Positions 41,794-49,888 of a DNA stretch of 64,000 nucleotides are shown here, piece after piece. The notes below the pieces were generated by a model. The model made no database searches. It was given only the letters and a program-made list of their open reading frames with translations, and had not been told where the DNA came from. The position numbers and the translations under genes are program-made. The stretch spans positions 95,410 to 159,409 of the forward strand of contig DCVK01000054.1 of NCBI GenBank assembly GCA_002335385.1, in the 5' to 3' direction. The DNA comes from Candidatus Aminicenantes bacterium UBA2190 (GTDB lineage: Bacteria > Acidobacteriota > Aminicenantia > UBA2199). Numbering within the stretch: the first letter of the stretch is position 1; each line of letters begins with the position of its first letter.

Positions 41794-43902
41794 CTACCGG
41801 ATCTCCTCCGCGACCAGGTCCTCCGGCTGCGCGGATTCCACCACGGCTCCCTTGAGCAGCATCCGCGCCGGGCCGCTGAGGGTCACGTCGGGGAGCAGCG
41901 TGTCGCTGTCGAACTGGCTGATCCAGCCACGGGCCAGCATCTTGCGCGAAACGTCAATGTAATAACTCTGCAGCCAGGGGCGCAGCCGGCCTTCGTCGTC
42001 GAAAAAGCCCGCGAAGCGCTTGGGCCGCGGGATGATCGCCGCCATGAAAATGGCTTCGGCCAGCGTCAGCGCCGCGGGTTCCTTGGCGAAGTAGTAGCGC
42101 GCCGCCTCACGGGCGCCGTAGACGCCCGGCCCCCACTCGATGATGTTCAGGTAGGTCTCCAGCATGCGCTCCTTGGAGACCAGGCGGTTCTCCTCGATCA
42201 GCCAGGTGATGAGCAGCTCCTCCAGCTTGCGGGCGACGGTCTTGTGCCGGCGCAGGTAGAGGTTCTTGACCAGCTGCATGGAGATGGTGCTGGCGCCGCG
42301 CACGAAGCGACCCGCCTTGAGGTTGGCGGCGATCGAGTTCTTGAACGGCTCGAGCAGGAACCCGTTGTGGCTGAAGAATGCGCCGTCCTCGGAGATCATC
42401 ACCGAGTATTTCAGGAAGTCGGGGAAGTCCGCGAGCGGGACGAAGTCGGGATTCTCGGGGCCGACCACGAAGGAGCGCAGCGGCCGGTCCTCCTCGTAGG
42501 CCGTGTAGAGGAAGGGGCCGGCGAAGTGGCGGAGATCGGCGTTGCCGAAGCGGCGGATGCGGAAAGCGCGCTTCGTCAGATCGACGTCGAGCTCGAGATC
42601 CTCGGGGCGCGAGAGATCGATGGCGAAGTCGAGGTGGAAGGCCAGCTCGCCGCTGGTGCGCATGCCGGCCAGGCGGGTGAAGAGTCCGGCCGGCAGCGAG
42701 GCGAACAGGTCGCCGGCGGCGAAGCGCGTTTCGGGTATATGCAGCCGCAGCTGCCGGGCCGGCCGGGTCTGGAAATGGATGGCCGGTTGGAAGCGGAGCT
42801 TGTGGAGCCGGGCTTGGGTCGGCTTCCGCAGCTCGAAATGATCGCGCCCGATGTCCAGGGTGAAATCGAGGGAGACGATGGGGAGGAGGACGTCATCGGC
42901 GGCGATGCGCGCATGGTACAGCGCCAGTCCGCTGACGGCCAGCGAACCGTCAAGGCCCAGCACTCCCCGGCGGCGGCCGCGGCTGGCCAGTACGATCTTC
43001 GCCGATTCGAAGCCGAGCTTCAGCCCCCATTGCCTGTCGCTGAACGGCAGGGGCGAACCCCCCGGTGCCTGCCGCGGGTGCAGGCGGAGCTCCAGGCGCT
43101 TGCGGTCGCGCTCGATCCGGCCCTTGACCCGGCAGGCCCATTTGCGGCCCTGATCGAACACCTCCAGCGTCGTTTCGAAGGCCGGTCCCCGGAACTCGAG
43201 GCGCGGGACATAGAGAGCCTGGTGAACGCCGTCGATGACGCTGTGCAGGGTGAGGCGGTCGATCTCCACGCTGTCGGGGATCAGGCGGAAAACCACATCG
43301 AGCAGGCGGGCGGCCCGAGCCCCGTAGTCCGGCGCGGGGCCATCGGCACCCGGCGGCTCTTTCTTCGCCTGCGCCTCGGCCTCCCTCCGCATGCCCGCAG
43401 AAGCCGGCGCCGGCGGGGCGTTCCCCGGCCGCAGGTCGACCTGCAGGTCGCTCAGCGTCAAACGCCGGGGAAGCACCCGGCCCAGCAGCATCTTGCCGGG
43501 GTCCACGGCGACCAGCGCCCGGCCCAGGGAAACAGCCAGGGAGCCGTCGTCAGCCTGCAGCCTGATCTTCCGCAGCTCGACCCCGGCCAGGCCGAAGAAT
43601 CTCGCCGTGCCCACCTCGACGGTCGTTCCGGGGTTGCCCCGGGCGAAGGAGCGAAGCCTGCCGTCCAGGACACCGCGCAAAACGGCGTTGCGCAAGGCAA
43701 AGAACGCCAGGGCCAGCGCAACGGCGATGCCCAGCGTGATCAGCCCGGCGCGGCGCAGGGCTTTGCGCGTCCGCTCCCTGGCCAGGAAGCGCCGCAGCGC
43801 CGCCGAACGCCCTTGCACGATCTTCAGCACCGGCATGGCGCGGGAGCGCAGCGAGGCGAAGTGCGGTCGCAACGCTGCAAGCATGCTCTGAAGCCGCTGG
43901 AT
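41794..43902 (-). CDS. AsmA-like domain fused to a GT51 peptidoglycan glycosyltransferase; apparent ATC start
   Basis: About 702 residues. One membrane helix (about 45-65) is followed by a long AsmA/DUF3971-like beta region (about 75-470) and a C-terminal glycosyltransferase family 51 domain (about 490-690): SEDGAFFSHNGF (catalytic Glu), GASTISMQLVKNLYL, ITWLIEENRLVSKERMLETY, GPGVYGAREAARYYF. There is no transpeptidase domain. GGAGGT (43913-43908) is followed after five bases by ATC at 43902; the next ATG (43884) is 23 bases away. A TACAAT box (43938-43933) places the transcript start just upstream, so the ATG at 44106 is excluded. Confidence 0.75.
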   Translation of the reverse strand: MQRLQSMLAALRPHFASLRSRAMPVLKIVQGRSAALRRFLARERTRKALRRAGLITLGIAVALALAFFALRNAVLRGVLDGRLRSFARGNPGTTVEVGTARFFGLAGVELRKIRLQADDGSLAVSLGRALVAVDPGKMLLGRVLPRRLTLSDLQVDLRPGNAPPAPASAGMRREAEAQAKKEPPGADGPAPDYGARAARLLDVVFRLIPDSVEIDRLTLHSVIDGVHQALYVPRLEFRGPAFETTLEVFDQGRKWACRVKGRIERDRKRLELRLHPRQAPGGSPLPFSDRQWGLKLGFESAKIVLASRGRRRGVLGLDGSLAVSGLALYHARIAADDVLLPIVSLDFTLDIGRDHFELRKPTQARLHKLRFQPAIHFQTRPARQLRLHIPETRFAAGDLFASLPAGLFTRLAGMRTSGELAFHLDFAIDLSRPEDLELDVDLTKRAFRIRRFGNADLRHFAGPFLYTAYEEDRPLRSFVVGPENPDFVPLADFPDFLKYSVMISEDGAFFSHNGFLLEPFKNSIAANLKAGRFVRGASTISMQLVKNLYLRRHKTVARKLEELLITWLIEENRLVSKERMLETYLNIIEWGPGVYGAREAARYYFAKEPAALTLAEAIFMAAIIPRPKRFAGFFDDEGRLRPWLQSYYIDVSRKMLARGWISQFDSDTLLPDVTLSGPARMLLKGAVVESAQPEDLVAEEIR

Positions 43903-44133
43903 GGGGCACCTCCGGGAACGCGGACGGGATAGATTGTACCCCATCGCGGGCACAGAGGGAAGAAGCGCCGGCGGCCCGCTGCGGTGGGTCGTTCCCAGAT
44001 GGCGGCCGCCGCGGTCGACGATGATCACCCGGGGCAGGAGGACGTTGGGACGGCCAATCAAGATCCGCGTGCCTTGCTCAGCCTCTCGAGTTTTCTTTTT
44101 CATCATCTTTCCTATTTAAAAATCAGATTTTTC

Positions 44134-44163
44134 TTGAAGTGAATCAATGCGATCTGTTATACT
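44134..44163 (+). promoter_or_regulatory. Promoter for leader ORF and ATP-grasp gene
   Basis: TTGAAG (44134-44139), 18-nt spacer, TATACT (44158-44163) with TGT upstream; seven bases to the ATG at 44171. Confidence 0.65.
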
Positions 44164-44170
44164 GAAAATA

Positions 44171-44242
44171 ATGAGCGGAGAAATATATTTCTCGAGAGAC
44201 AATTCGCTGCGTTTGCTGGCGACGCTCAGGGGCGATGGCTGA
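44171..44242 (+). CDS. 23-codon leader ORF overlapping the ATP-grasp start
   Basis: ATG follows the -10 box by seven bases. It reads MSGEIYFSRDNSLRLLATLR and GDG, then TGA at 44240-44242, eight bases into the downstream gene (ATGGCTGA). The overlap and lack of other signals suggest a leaderless leader peptide coupled to the next gene. No attenuator hairpin or codon bias for one amino acid is obvious. Confidence 0.5.
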   Translation: MSGEIYFSRDNSLRLLATLRGDG

Positions 44243-45242
44243 ACTGCGTCGCGACCTGCCCGTCCTGCTGCTCCACAACCTGAACCCCGAGTGGACGCCG
44301 GAGGAGCGCAGCGAGACCCGGGAAGATGTCACGGCGCTTGCCGACGCCCTGAGGGAAGTGGGCCATCCCCTCGAGGTTGTGACGCTCGAGGACGACCGCC
44401 TGGCGGAGCGCCTGAGCGGCTTCGACCCCGGCGCCCACATCGTGTTCAACTGGTGCGAGCAGCTCCCCGGCGTCTCGCGCAGCGAAGCGGACGTCGTTGC
44501 CGTGCTGGAACATCTGGGCTTCGTCTTCACCGGCTCCTCGCGCGATGTGCTGTCGCTTTCCTATGACAAGCCGCGGGTCAAGCGCCTACTGGACGAGGCG
44601 CGCCTGCCCACGCCGCCCTGGGCCGTCTTCAACGCTCCCGATGCGGCCGGCTGGGACATCTTCCCGGCCATTGTCAAGGCGGCCCACGAACACTGCAGCA
44701 TCGGCATCTCGACCGAGTCGGTCGTCACCTCGCCCGCCGAGCTCGAGCGCCGCGTCGGCTTCATCCTGGACACTCACCGCCAGCCCGCCCTGGTCGAAGA
44801 GTTCATCGACGGGCGCGAGCTCCACCAGGCGGCCTGGGGCAACGGCAAGGTTTCCTCGCTGCCCGCGACGGAAATGGACTACGGCGAGTTGACCGACATC
44901 CGCGAACGTCTGTTCACCTACGAGGCCAAGTACGATCCCAAGTCCCGGCTCTACGAGAAGATCGCCTTGCACGTGCCGGCGGAGCTGGACCCCGCGGAGG
45001 CGGGGGAGCTCGAACGCATCGTCCTGGCCGCCTACCGCGCCGCCGGCTGCCGCGACTACGGGCGCATTGACGTCCGCTTGCGCAACGGCGTTTTCAATGT
45101 CATCGATATCAACCCGAATCCCGACATCAACCCGTTGACCTCGCTGACGCAGGCCGCCGCCGATGCCGGTTATTCCTACGGCGAAATGGGCAGCCGCATC
45201 GTCAATTTTGCTGCCGCCCGCCATCCTTCATTCCGCTCCTGA
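44235..45242 (+). CDS. ATP-grasp ligase (D-Ala-D-Ala ligase-like)
   Basis: 335 residues with the ATP-grasp fold: an N-terminal domain, FPAIVKAAHEHCSIGIS, LVEEFIDGRELHQAAWG and DYGRIDVRLRNGVFNVIDINPNPDINP (metal-binding Asp/Asn). The closest pattern is D-alanine-D-alanine ligase, but the N-terminal region and spacing differ from Ddl, so a related dipeptide or amino-acid ligase is more likely. AGGGG lies three bases before the ATG; translation may depend on the overlapping leader ORF. Confidence 0.75.
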   Translation: MAELRRDLPVLLLHNLNPEWTPEERSETREDVTALADALREVGHPLEVVTLEDDRLAERLSGFDPGAHIVFNWCEQLPGVSRSEADVVAVLEHLGFVFTGSSRDVLSLSYDKPRVKRLLDEARLPTPPWAVFNAPDAAGWDIFPAIVKAAHEHCSIGISTESVVTSPAELERRVGFILDTHRQPALVEEFIDGRELHQAAWGNGKVSSLPATEMDYGELTDIRERLFTYEAKYDPKSRLYEKIALHVPAELDPAEAGELERIVLAAYRAAGCRDYGRIDVRLRNGVFNVIDINPNPDINPLTSLTQAAADAGYSYGEMGSRIVNFAAARHPSFRS

Positions 45243-45390
45243 AAAGACAAAGCTTCAAGTGGCAGCCTGGCCGGAACCAGGGACGCTGGCGGATCTGAGA
45301 AAAGCATTCTCCAAATGGAACTGGATTGAGGATGGCTTGTCGGCCGGCACGGTCACGATCACCAGCGCCAACACCTGGCTGCGTTTGAGT

Positions 45391-45783
45391 CTAACTGACC
45401 TCTATGCGTACGGCGCCATCGCTCAGGTCAAAATCCCTGACCTGCATGCCCTTGACCCGGCTCTGCAGGGCCCAGTTCAGGTCGATGAAGAGCGACCGGC
45501 CCTGGCGGCGGATGTAGGGGAAATCGCGGATGGCATCGTCGATCACCGTGTCGACCTTGCCCAGGGAGTCGGCGAGCTTGAAGGCCCAGCTGCTCGAGGC
45601 AAAGGATAACTCCAGGACGCCCCCGGAGAACAACTCCCGGTGCACGCTGATGACAATGCCGCCGGGGACGGTCACCAGCAGCCCGGCGCGGTCGGCCTTC
45701 ACGTCGCGGATGGACTCGGGCATCAGGTGATTGGCGCGCAGGATGCTCAGCGCCTCGTCGATCGTGAAGGTCAATGTGGCCAT
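45391..45783 (-). CDS. Hypothetical protein, 130 residues
   Basis: A soluble protein with regular strand/helix alternation (LTFTIDEALSILRANHLMP, VPGGIVISVHRELFSGG, DWALQSRVKGMQV-like end). It is not recognised. The ATG at 45783 follows GGGG; a promoter (TTGTAA-17-TATAAT, minus strand 45827-45799) lies just upstream, leaving only a nine-base leader. Confidence 0.5.
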   Translation of the reverse strand: MATLTFTIDEALSILRANHLMPESIRDVKADRAGLLVTVPGGIVISVHRELFSGGVLELSFASSSWAFKLADSLGKVDTVIDDAIRDFPYIRRQGRSLFIDLNWALQSRVKGMQVRDFDLSDGAVRIEVS

Positions 45784-46043
45784 CGGTTTCCCCGCCCGAT
45801 TATAGTGCCGGCGCCGGAAAATTACAACGCGCTGAAGGGCAGCAGACTGCGTCGAGGCAGACGAGGCAAGGAGGCCGATGGGCAATGAGACAGAGTGGAG
45901 GCAGCCGGTGAGTTCCTCGGGCATTTTTTCCTGCACTAGCCTTTGCCGCTCCGCCTCCATCGTCCCCCATTGCCCATCATGATAACATGTACTTTCCGAA
46001 TGTCGTCTGCCGTCCCCTTCACGCCGAACACGAATTGGCAATA

Positions 46044-46052
46044 TGATATAAT
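46044..46052 (+). promoter_or_regulatory. Extended -10 six bases before the xdh ATG
   Basis: TGA-TATAAT (-10 at 46047-46052), six bases to ATG 46059, no ribosome-binding site. It drives the purine oxidation cluster. Confidence 0.65.
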
Positions 46053-46058
46053 CACAAA

Positions 46059-48614
46059 ATGATCCGCTTTGAGCTGAACGGCACGCCGGTCGAATATGAA
46101 GGCGACGAAAAACGCTCCCTGCTTGAATTTCTGCGCGAGGACATGGGGATCACCTCGGTCAAGGACGGCTGCTCGGGGCAGGGGGCGTGCGGCGCTTGCC
46201 TGGTCGAGCTTGACGGCCGGCCGACCCTATCCTGCGTCACACGCATGAAGAAGGTCGCCGCCGGCCGGGTCGTCACCCTGGAGGGATTGCCCGAAGACCT
46301 GCTGAAGATTCTGGGCCAGGCCTTTGTCGGCAAGGGGGCGGTCCAGTGCGGCTTCTGCACTCCCGGCTTCCTCATGCGCACCAAGATCCTGCTGCAGGAG
46401 AATCCGCATCCCGACCGGCGGCAGATCCTGGACGCCCTGAAGCGGAACGTCTGCCGCTGCACCGGCTATGTCAAGATCGTCGAGGCCATCGAGCATGCCG
46501 CCCGTCTGCTGGCCGGGGAAGCAACGGCCGCTCCCGACCCCTACCGGGGGATCGGCGGCCGCCAGCAGAAATACGAGGCCTGGGAAACGGCCGTGGGGCG
46601 CCGCCCGTTCGTCGCCGACCTGCGCTTCCCCGGCATGGTCTTCGGCGCCCTGAGGTTCTCCGACCATGCCCGCGCCGTCGTCACCAGCATCGACACGGAA
46701 AAAGCGCGGGCCCTGCCCGGCGTGCTGAATGTATTCACCGCCGCCGACATCCCCGGCCAGCGGCATACGGGACTGATCGTCGCTGACTGGCCGCTGATGG
46801 TCGCTGTTGGCGAGACGACCCGCACGGGTGCCGATGTCCTGGCCGGGGTGGTCGCCGAGACCGAGGCGCAGGCCCGCGCCGCCGCCGCCGCCATCGGGGT
46901 GAACTATGAGGTTCTGGAGCCGCTGACCGACATGCGGCAAGCGGAGCAGAGCCCCATCCGCGTCCACGAACAGGGCAACCTGCTCGAGAAATGCGTCATT
47001 CGCCGTGGAGGCGACGCCGAAAAATTGCTGGCCGCCTCGGCTTTCACCGCCGCGGGCACGTTCCGCACGCAGATGATCGAACATGCTTTTCTTGAGACCG
47101 AGGCGGCGGTCGCCCTGCCCGAGGAGGACGGCGTGCGCCTGTACTCCCAGGGACAGGGAGTCTACGAGGACCGGCGCCAGGTGGCTTCGCTGCTGGGGCT
47201 GCCCGAAAAGAAGGTGCGGGTCATCCAGGTGGCCAACGGCGGCGGCTTCGGCGGCAAGGAAGACATCACCGTGCAGGGCCACGCCGCCCTGTTCGCCCTG
47301 CGGCTGAAGAAGCCGGTGCGCGTGCGCCTGGACCGCCCCGAATCCATTCGCATGCATCCCAAGCGCCATCCCTTCGTCATGGAGTACGCCCTGGGCTGCG
47401 ATCGCCAGGGGAAGCTGACGGCGCTGCAAGCGCGGATCATCGGCGACACCGGTGCCTATGCCTCGGTGGGGGCCAAGGTGCTGGAACGCGCCGCCGGGCA
47501 TGCCAGCGGCGCTTACCACGTCCCGGCCGCCGACATCGAGGCCCGGGCGGTCTACACCAACAACGTCCCCTGCGGCGCCATGCGCGGCTTCGGCGTCAAC
47601 CAGGTGACCTTCGCCATGGAGAGCTGCATTGACATGCTTTGCGAAAAAGGGGGCTTCGACCGCTGGCAATTCCGCTACGACAACGCCCTGGATGCCGGGC
47701 GCATGACGGCCAGCGGCCAGGTGCTGGGAAAAGGGGTCGGCGTGCGCGCCTGCCTGCTGGCCTTGAAGGACAGATTCTATGCGGCCGCCAATGCCGGCCT
47801 CGCCTGCGGCATCAAGAACACCGGCATCGGCAACGGCATCAGCGACGATTCCGAGGTGAAGATCGAGGTCGTATCCGGGGAAAAGCTGGTCATCCGACAC
47901 GGCTGGACCGAGATGGGGCAGGGGGTGCACACCGTGGCCCGCCAGGTGGTCAGCCAGGAGACCGGCCTCGACCCGGCGATCATGGAGGTTCGCGTTGATA
48001 CCGCCGATGAAGCGCGCAGCGGCATGACCACAGCCTCCCGCGCCACTTCGCTGGTGGGCAACGCCCTCATCGACGCCTGCGCGGCGCTGAAGCGCGACCT
48101 GGGCGAGATGCCGCTCGCCGCCCTGGCCGGCCGGATCTACCCGGGGTGTTGGCGCTGCGACTGGACGACCCTGCCGCAGGCGGACGGCCGCGCCGTTACC
48201 CATTATTCCTACGGTTACGCCGCCCAACTGGTCGTTCTCGACGGCCAGGGGAAGGTGACCCGGATCGTCGCCGTCCACGATGCCGGCCGGGTGGTCAACC
48301 CCACCCTGTTCGAAGGGCAGATCGAGGGGGCGGTGGCCATGGGGCTGGGCTATGCCCTGACCGAGGACCTGCCTTTGCAGGAAGGCCTGCCCGGAGGCCG
48401 CATGGCCGACCTGGGGCTGCTCAAGGCCGGCGACGTGCCCGCGGTCGAGGTGATCGCGGTGGAGGTGGCCGATGAATACGGCCCGTACGGCGCCAAGGGG
48501 GTGGGCGAGATCGGGCTGGTGCCGACCGCCGCCGCCGTCGCCAATGCCCTGTGCCTCTTCGACGGCAGGCGCCGCTTCCGGCTGCCGCTGGCGAGGCGGG
48601 AGAAAACAAAATGA
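46059..48614 (+). CDS. xdh: Xanthine dehydrogenase/molybdenum hydroxylase of the selenium-dependent type
   Basis: 851 residues with the [2Fe-2S] protein fused directly to the molybdopterin subunit and no FAD domain. Residues 1-150 hold CSGQGACGACLVEL and the second cluster (CGFCTPGF, CRCTGY). Residues 165-851 hold GGGFGGKEDITVQ, RGFGVNQVTFAMES, EMGQGVHTVARQV and KGVGEIGLVP (catalytic Glu). The fused iron-sulfur/Mo layout with SsnA, MocA and XdhC neighbours is typical of selenium-dependent xanthine dehydrogenases. It would hydroxylate purines; the electron acceptor is unknown. Confidence 0.8.
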   Translation: MIRFELNGTPVEYEGDEKRSLLEFLREDMGITSVKDGCSGQGACGACLVELDGRPTLSCVTRMKKVAAGRVVTLEGLPEDLLKILGQAFVGKGAVQCGFCTPGFLMRTKILLQENPHPDRRQILDALKRNVCRCTGYVKIVEAIEHAARLLAGEATAAPDPYRGIGGRQQKYEAWETAVGRRPFVADLRFPGMVFGALRFSDHARAVVTSIDTEKARALPGVLNVFTAADIPGQRHTGLIVADWPLMVAVGETTRTGADVLAGVVAETEAQARAAAAAIGVNYEVLEPLTDMRQAEQSPIRVHEQGNLLEKCVIRRGGDAEKLLAASAFTAAGTFRTQMIEHAFLETEAAVALPEEDGVRLYSQGQGVYEDRRQVASLLGLPEKKVRVIQVANGGGFGGKEDITVQGHAALFALRLKKPVRVRLDRPESIRMHPKRHPFVMEYALGCDRQGKLTALQARIIGDTGAYASVGAKVLERAAGHASGAYHVPAADIEARAVYTNNVPCGAMRGFGVNQVTFAMESCIDMLCEKGGFDRWQFRYDNALDAGRMTASGQVLGKGVGVRACLLALKDRFYAAANAGLACGIKNTGIGNGISDDSEVKIEVVSGEKLVIRHGWTEMGQGVHTVARQVVSQETGLDPAIMEVRVDTADEARSGMTTASRATSLVGNALIDACAALKRDLGEMPLAALAGRIYPGCWRCDWTTLPQADGRAVTHYSYGYAAQLVVLDGQGKVTRIVAVHDAGRVVNPTLFEGQIEGAVAMGLGYALTEDLPLQEGLPGGRMADLGLLKAGDVPAVEVIAVEVADEYGPYGAKGVGEIGLVPTAAAVANALCLFDGRRRFRLPLARREKTK

Positions 48615-49888
48615 GCCTTTACCTGCGCGACGCGACCTACGTCGACTGGCGAACCCTGAAATTCACCCGCGGCCACCTGCGGGTGGACGAGGGCGACGAC
48701 GGCGGGATTGAATTCGTCGCCGCGGTGCCCGTTGATCCAGGTCCCGGGGACCGGGTGCTGGAATGCCTCGGCAAGCTGGTCACGCGCTCCTTCGCCTGCG
48801 GCCACCATCACGCTTACTCGGCCCTTTCCCGGGGCATGCCGCCGCCGGTGAAGCCCCCCGCCGACTTCGCCCAGAAGCTGGAATACGTCTGGTGGAAGCT
48901 CGACCGCGCCCTCGACCCCGAGCTGGTCCTGCTGTCGGCCCTGGCCACGGCGCTGCAGTGCGCCCGCTGCGGCGTCACCTATATCATCGACCACCATTCC
49001 TCGCCCAATGCCGTTGAAGGTTCGCTGGATGCCATCGCCGGCGCCTTCGCCGAGGTGGGCGTCGGCGTGCTGCCCTGCCTCGAGCTGTCGGACCGCGACG
49101 GCGTTGCCGCCAGCGAAAAGGGGCTGGCCGAAACCGGCAACCGCCTGGCCGCCGGCAAGCCCTGCCTGGTGGGACTGCATGCCTCGTTCACCGTCGGCGA
49201 CGATCTGCTGATGAAGTCCGTCGCCCTGGCCCGCAAGTACATGTCGGGCATCCACGTCCACGCCGCCGAGGACGCCGTCGACCAGGAGACGACCTACGCC
49301 CACTACGGCTGCCGGGTGGTCGAGCGCTTCCATGAGGCCGGCGTCCTGGATTTCTCCCGCACCATCCTGGTCCACGGGCTGCACCTGGACAAGGAGGAGC
49401 GGGCCATTCTCAAGGGCTCTCCGGCCTGGGTGGCGGAGAACATGGAAAGCAACCTGAACAACCGCGTCGGCCTCTTCCGCGGCGAGGGCTTGAGCAGCCG
49501 CGTCATGCTGGGCACCGACGGCATGCACTCCGACATGCTGCGTTCGGCCCAGGCGGCCTATTTCAGCGGCATCGACCCCGAGCGGGCCGACCTGGCCGAG
49601 ATCTACTCGCGCCTGCGCCGCGTCCACGACTACCTGTCCGAGAACGGCTTTGCCGGCGACGGCGAGAACAACCTGGTCGTGCTGGACTACCCCGCGCCCA
49701 CGCCGCTGAACGAGGAGAATTTCCTCAGCCATCTTTTTTACGGCATGAACGCCTGCCACGTCGACGGCGTCATCGCCCGCGGCCGGCTGATCGTGGAGAA
49801 CCATCGCGTCCTGACCGTCAACGAGGCGGAGGTGCTGGCGTTGACCCGCGCCGGGGCCGCGCGGCTCTGGAGCCGGATGGCTCAGTAG
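48611..49888 (+). CDS. ssnA: SsnA-like amidohydrolase
   Basis: 425 residues starting with an ATGA overlap of the xdh stop. Metal-binding motifs of the amidohydrolase superfamily: GHHHAYS, IHVHAAED, ILVHGLHLD and LGTDGMHSD. The family (SsnA, selenium-metabolism-associated) is found with selenium-dependent molybdenum hydroxylases. A deaminating or ring-opening step on an oxidised purine is a reasonable guess. Its 3' end overlaps the convergent nucleoside-kinase gene by seven bases. Confidence 0.8.
   Translation: MSLYLRDATYVDWRTLKFTRGHLRVDEGDDGGIEFVAAVPVDPGPGDRVLECLGKLVTRSFACGHHHAYSALSRGMPPPVKPPADFAQKLEYVWWKLDRALDPELVLLSALATALQCARCGVTYIIDHHSSPNAVEGSLDAIAGAFAEVGVGVLPCLELSDRDGVAASEKGLAETGNRLAAGKPCLVGLHASFTVGDDLLMKSVALARKYMSGIHVHAAEDAVDQETTYAHYGCRVVERFHEAGVLDFSRTILVHGLHLDKEERAILKGSPAWVAENMESNLNNRVGLFRGEGLSSRVMLGTDGMHSDMLRSAQAAYFSGIDPERADLAEIYSRLRRVHDYLSENGFAGDGENNLVVLDYPAPTPLNEENFLSHLFYGMNACHVDGVIARGRLIVENHRVLTVNEAEVLALTRAGAARLWSRMAQ

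Noticed and set aside
46227..48278. 683-codon minus frame opposite xdh
   Set aside because: Shadow of the Mo hydroxylase; composition His/Gly/Val-rich without motifs.
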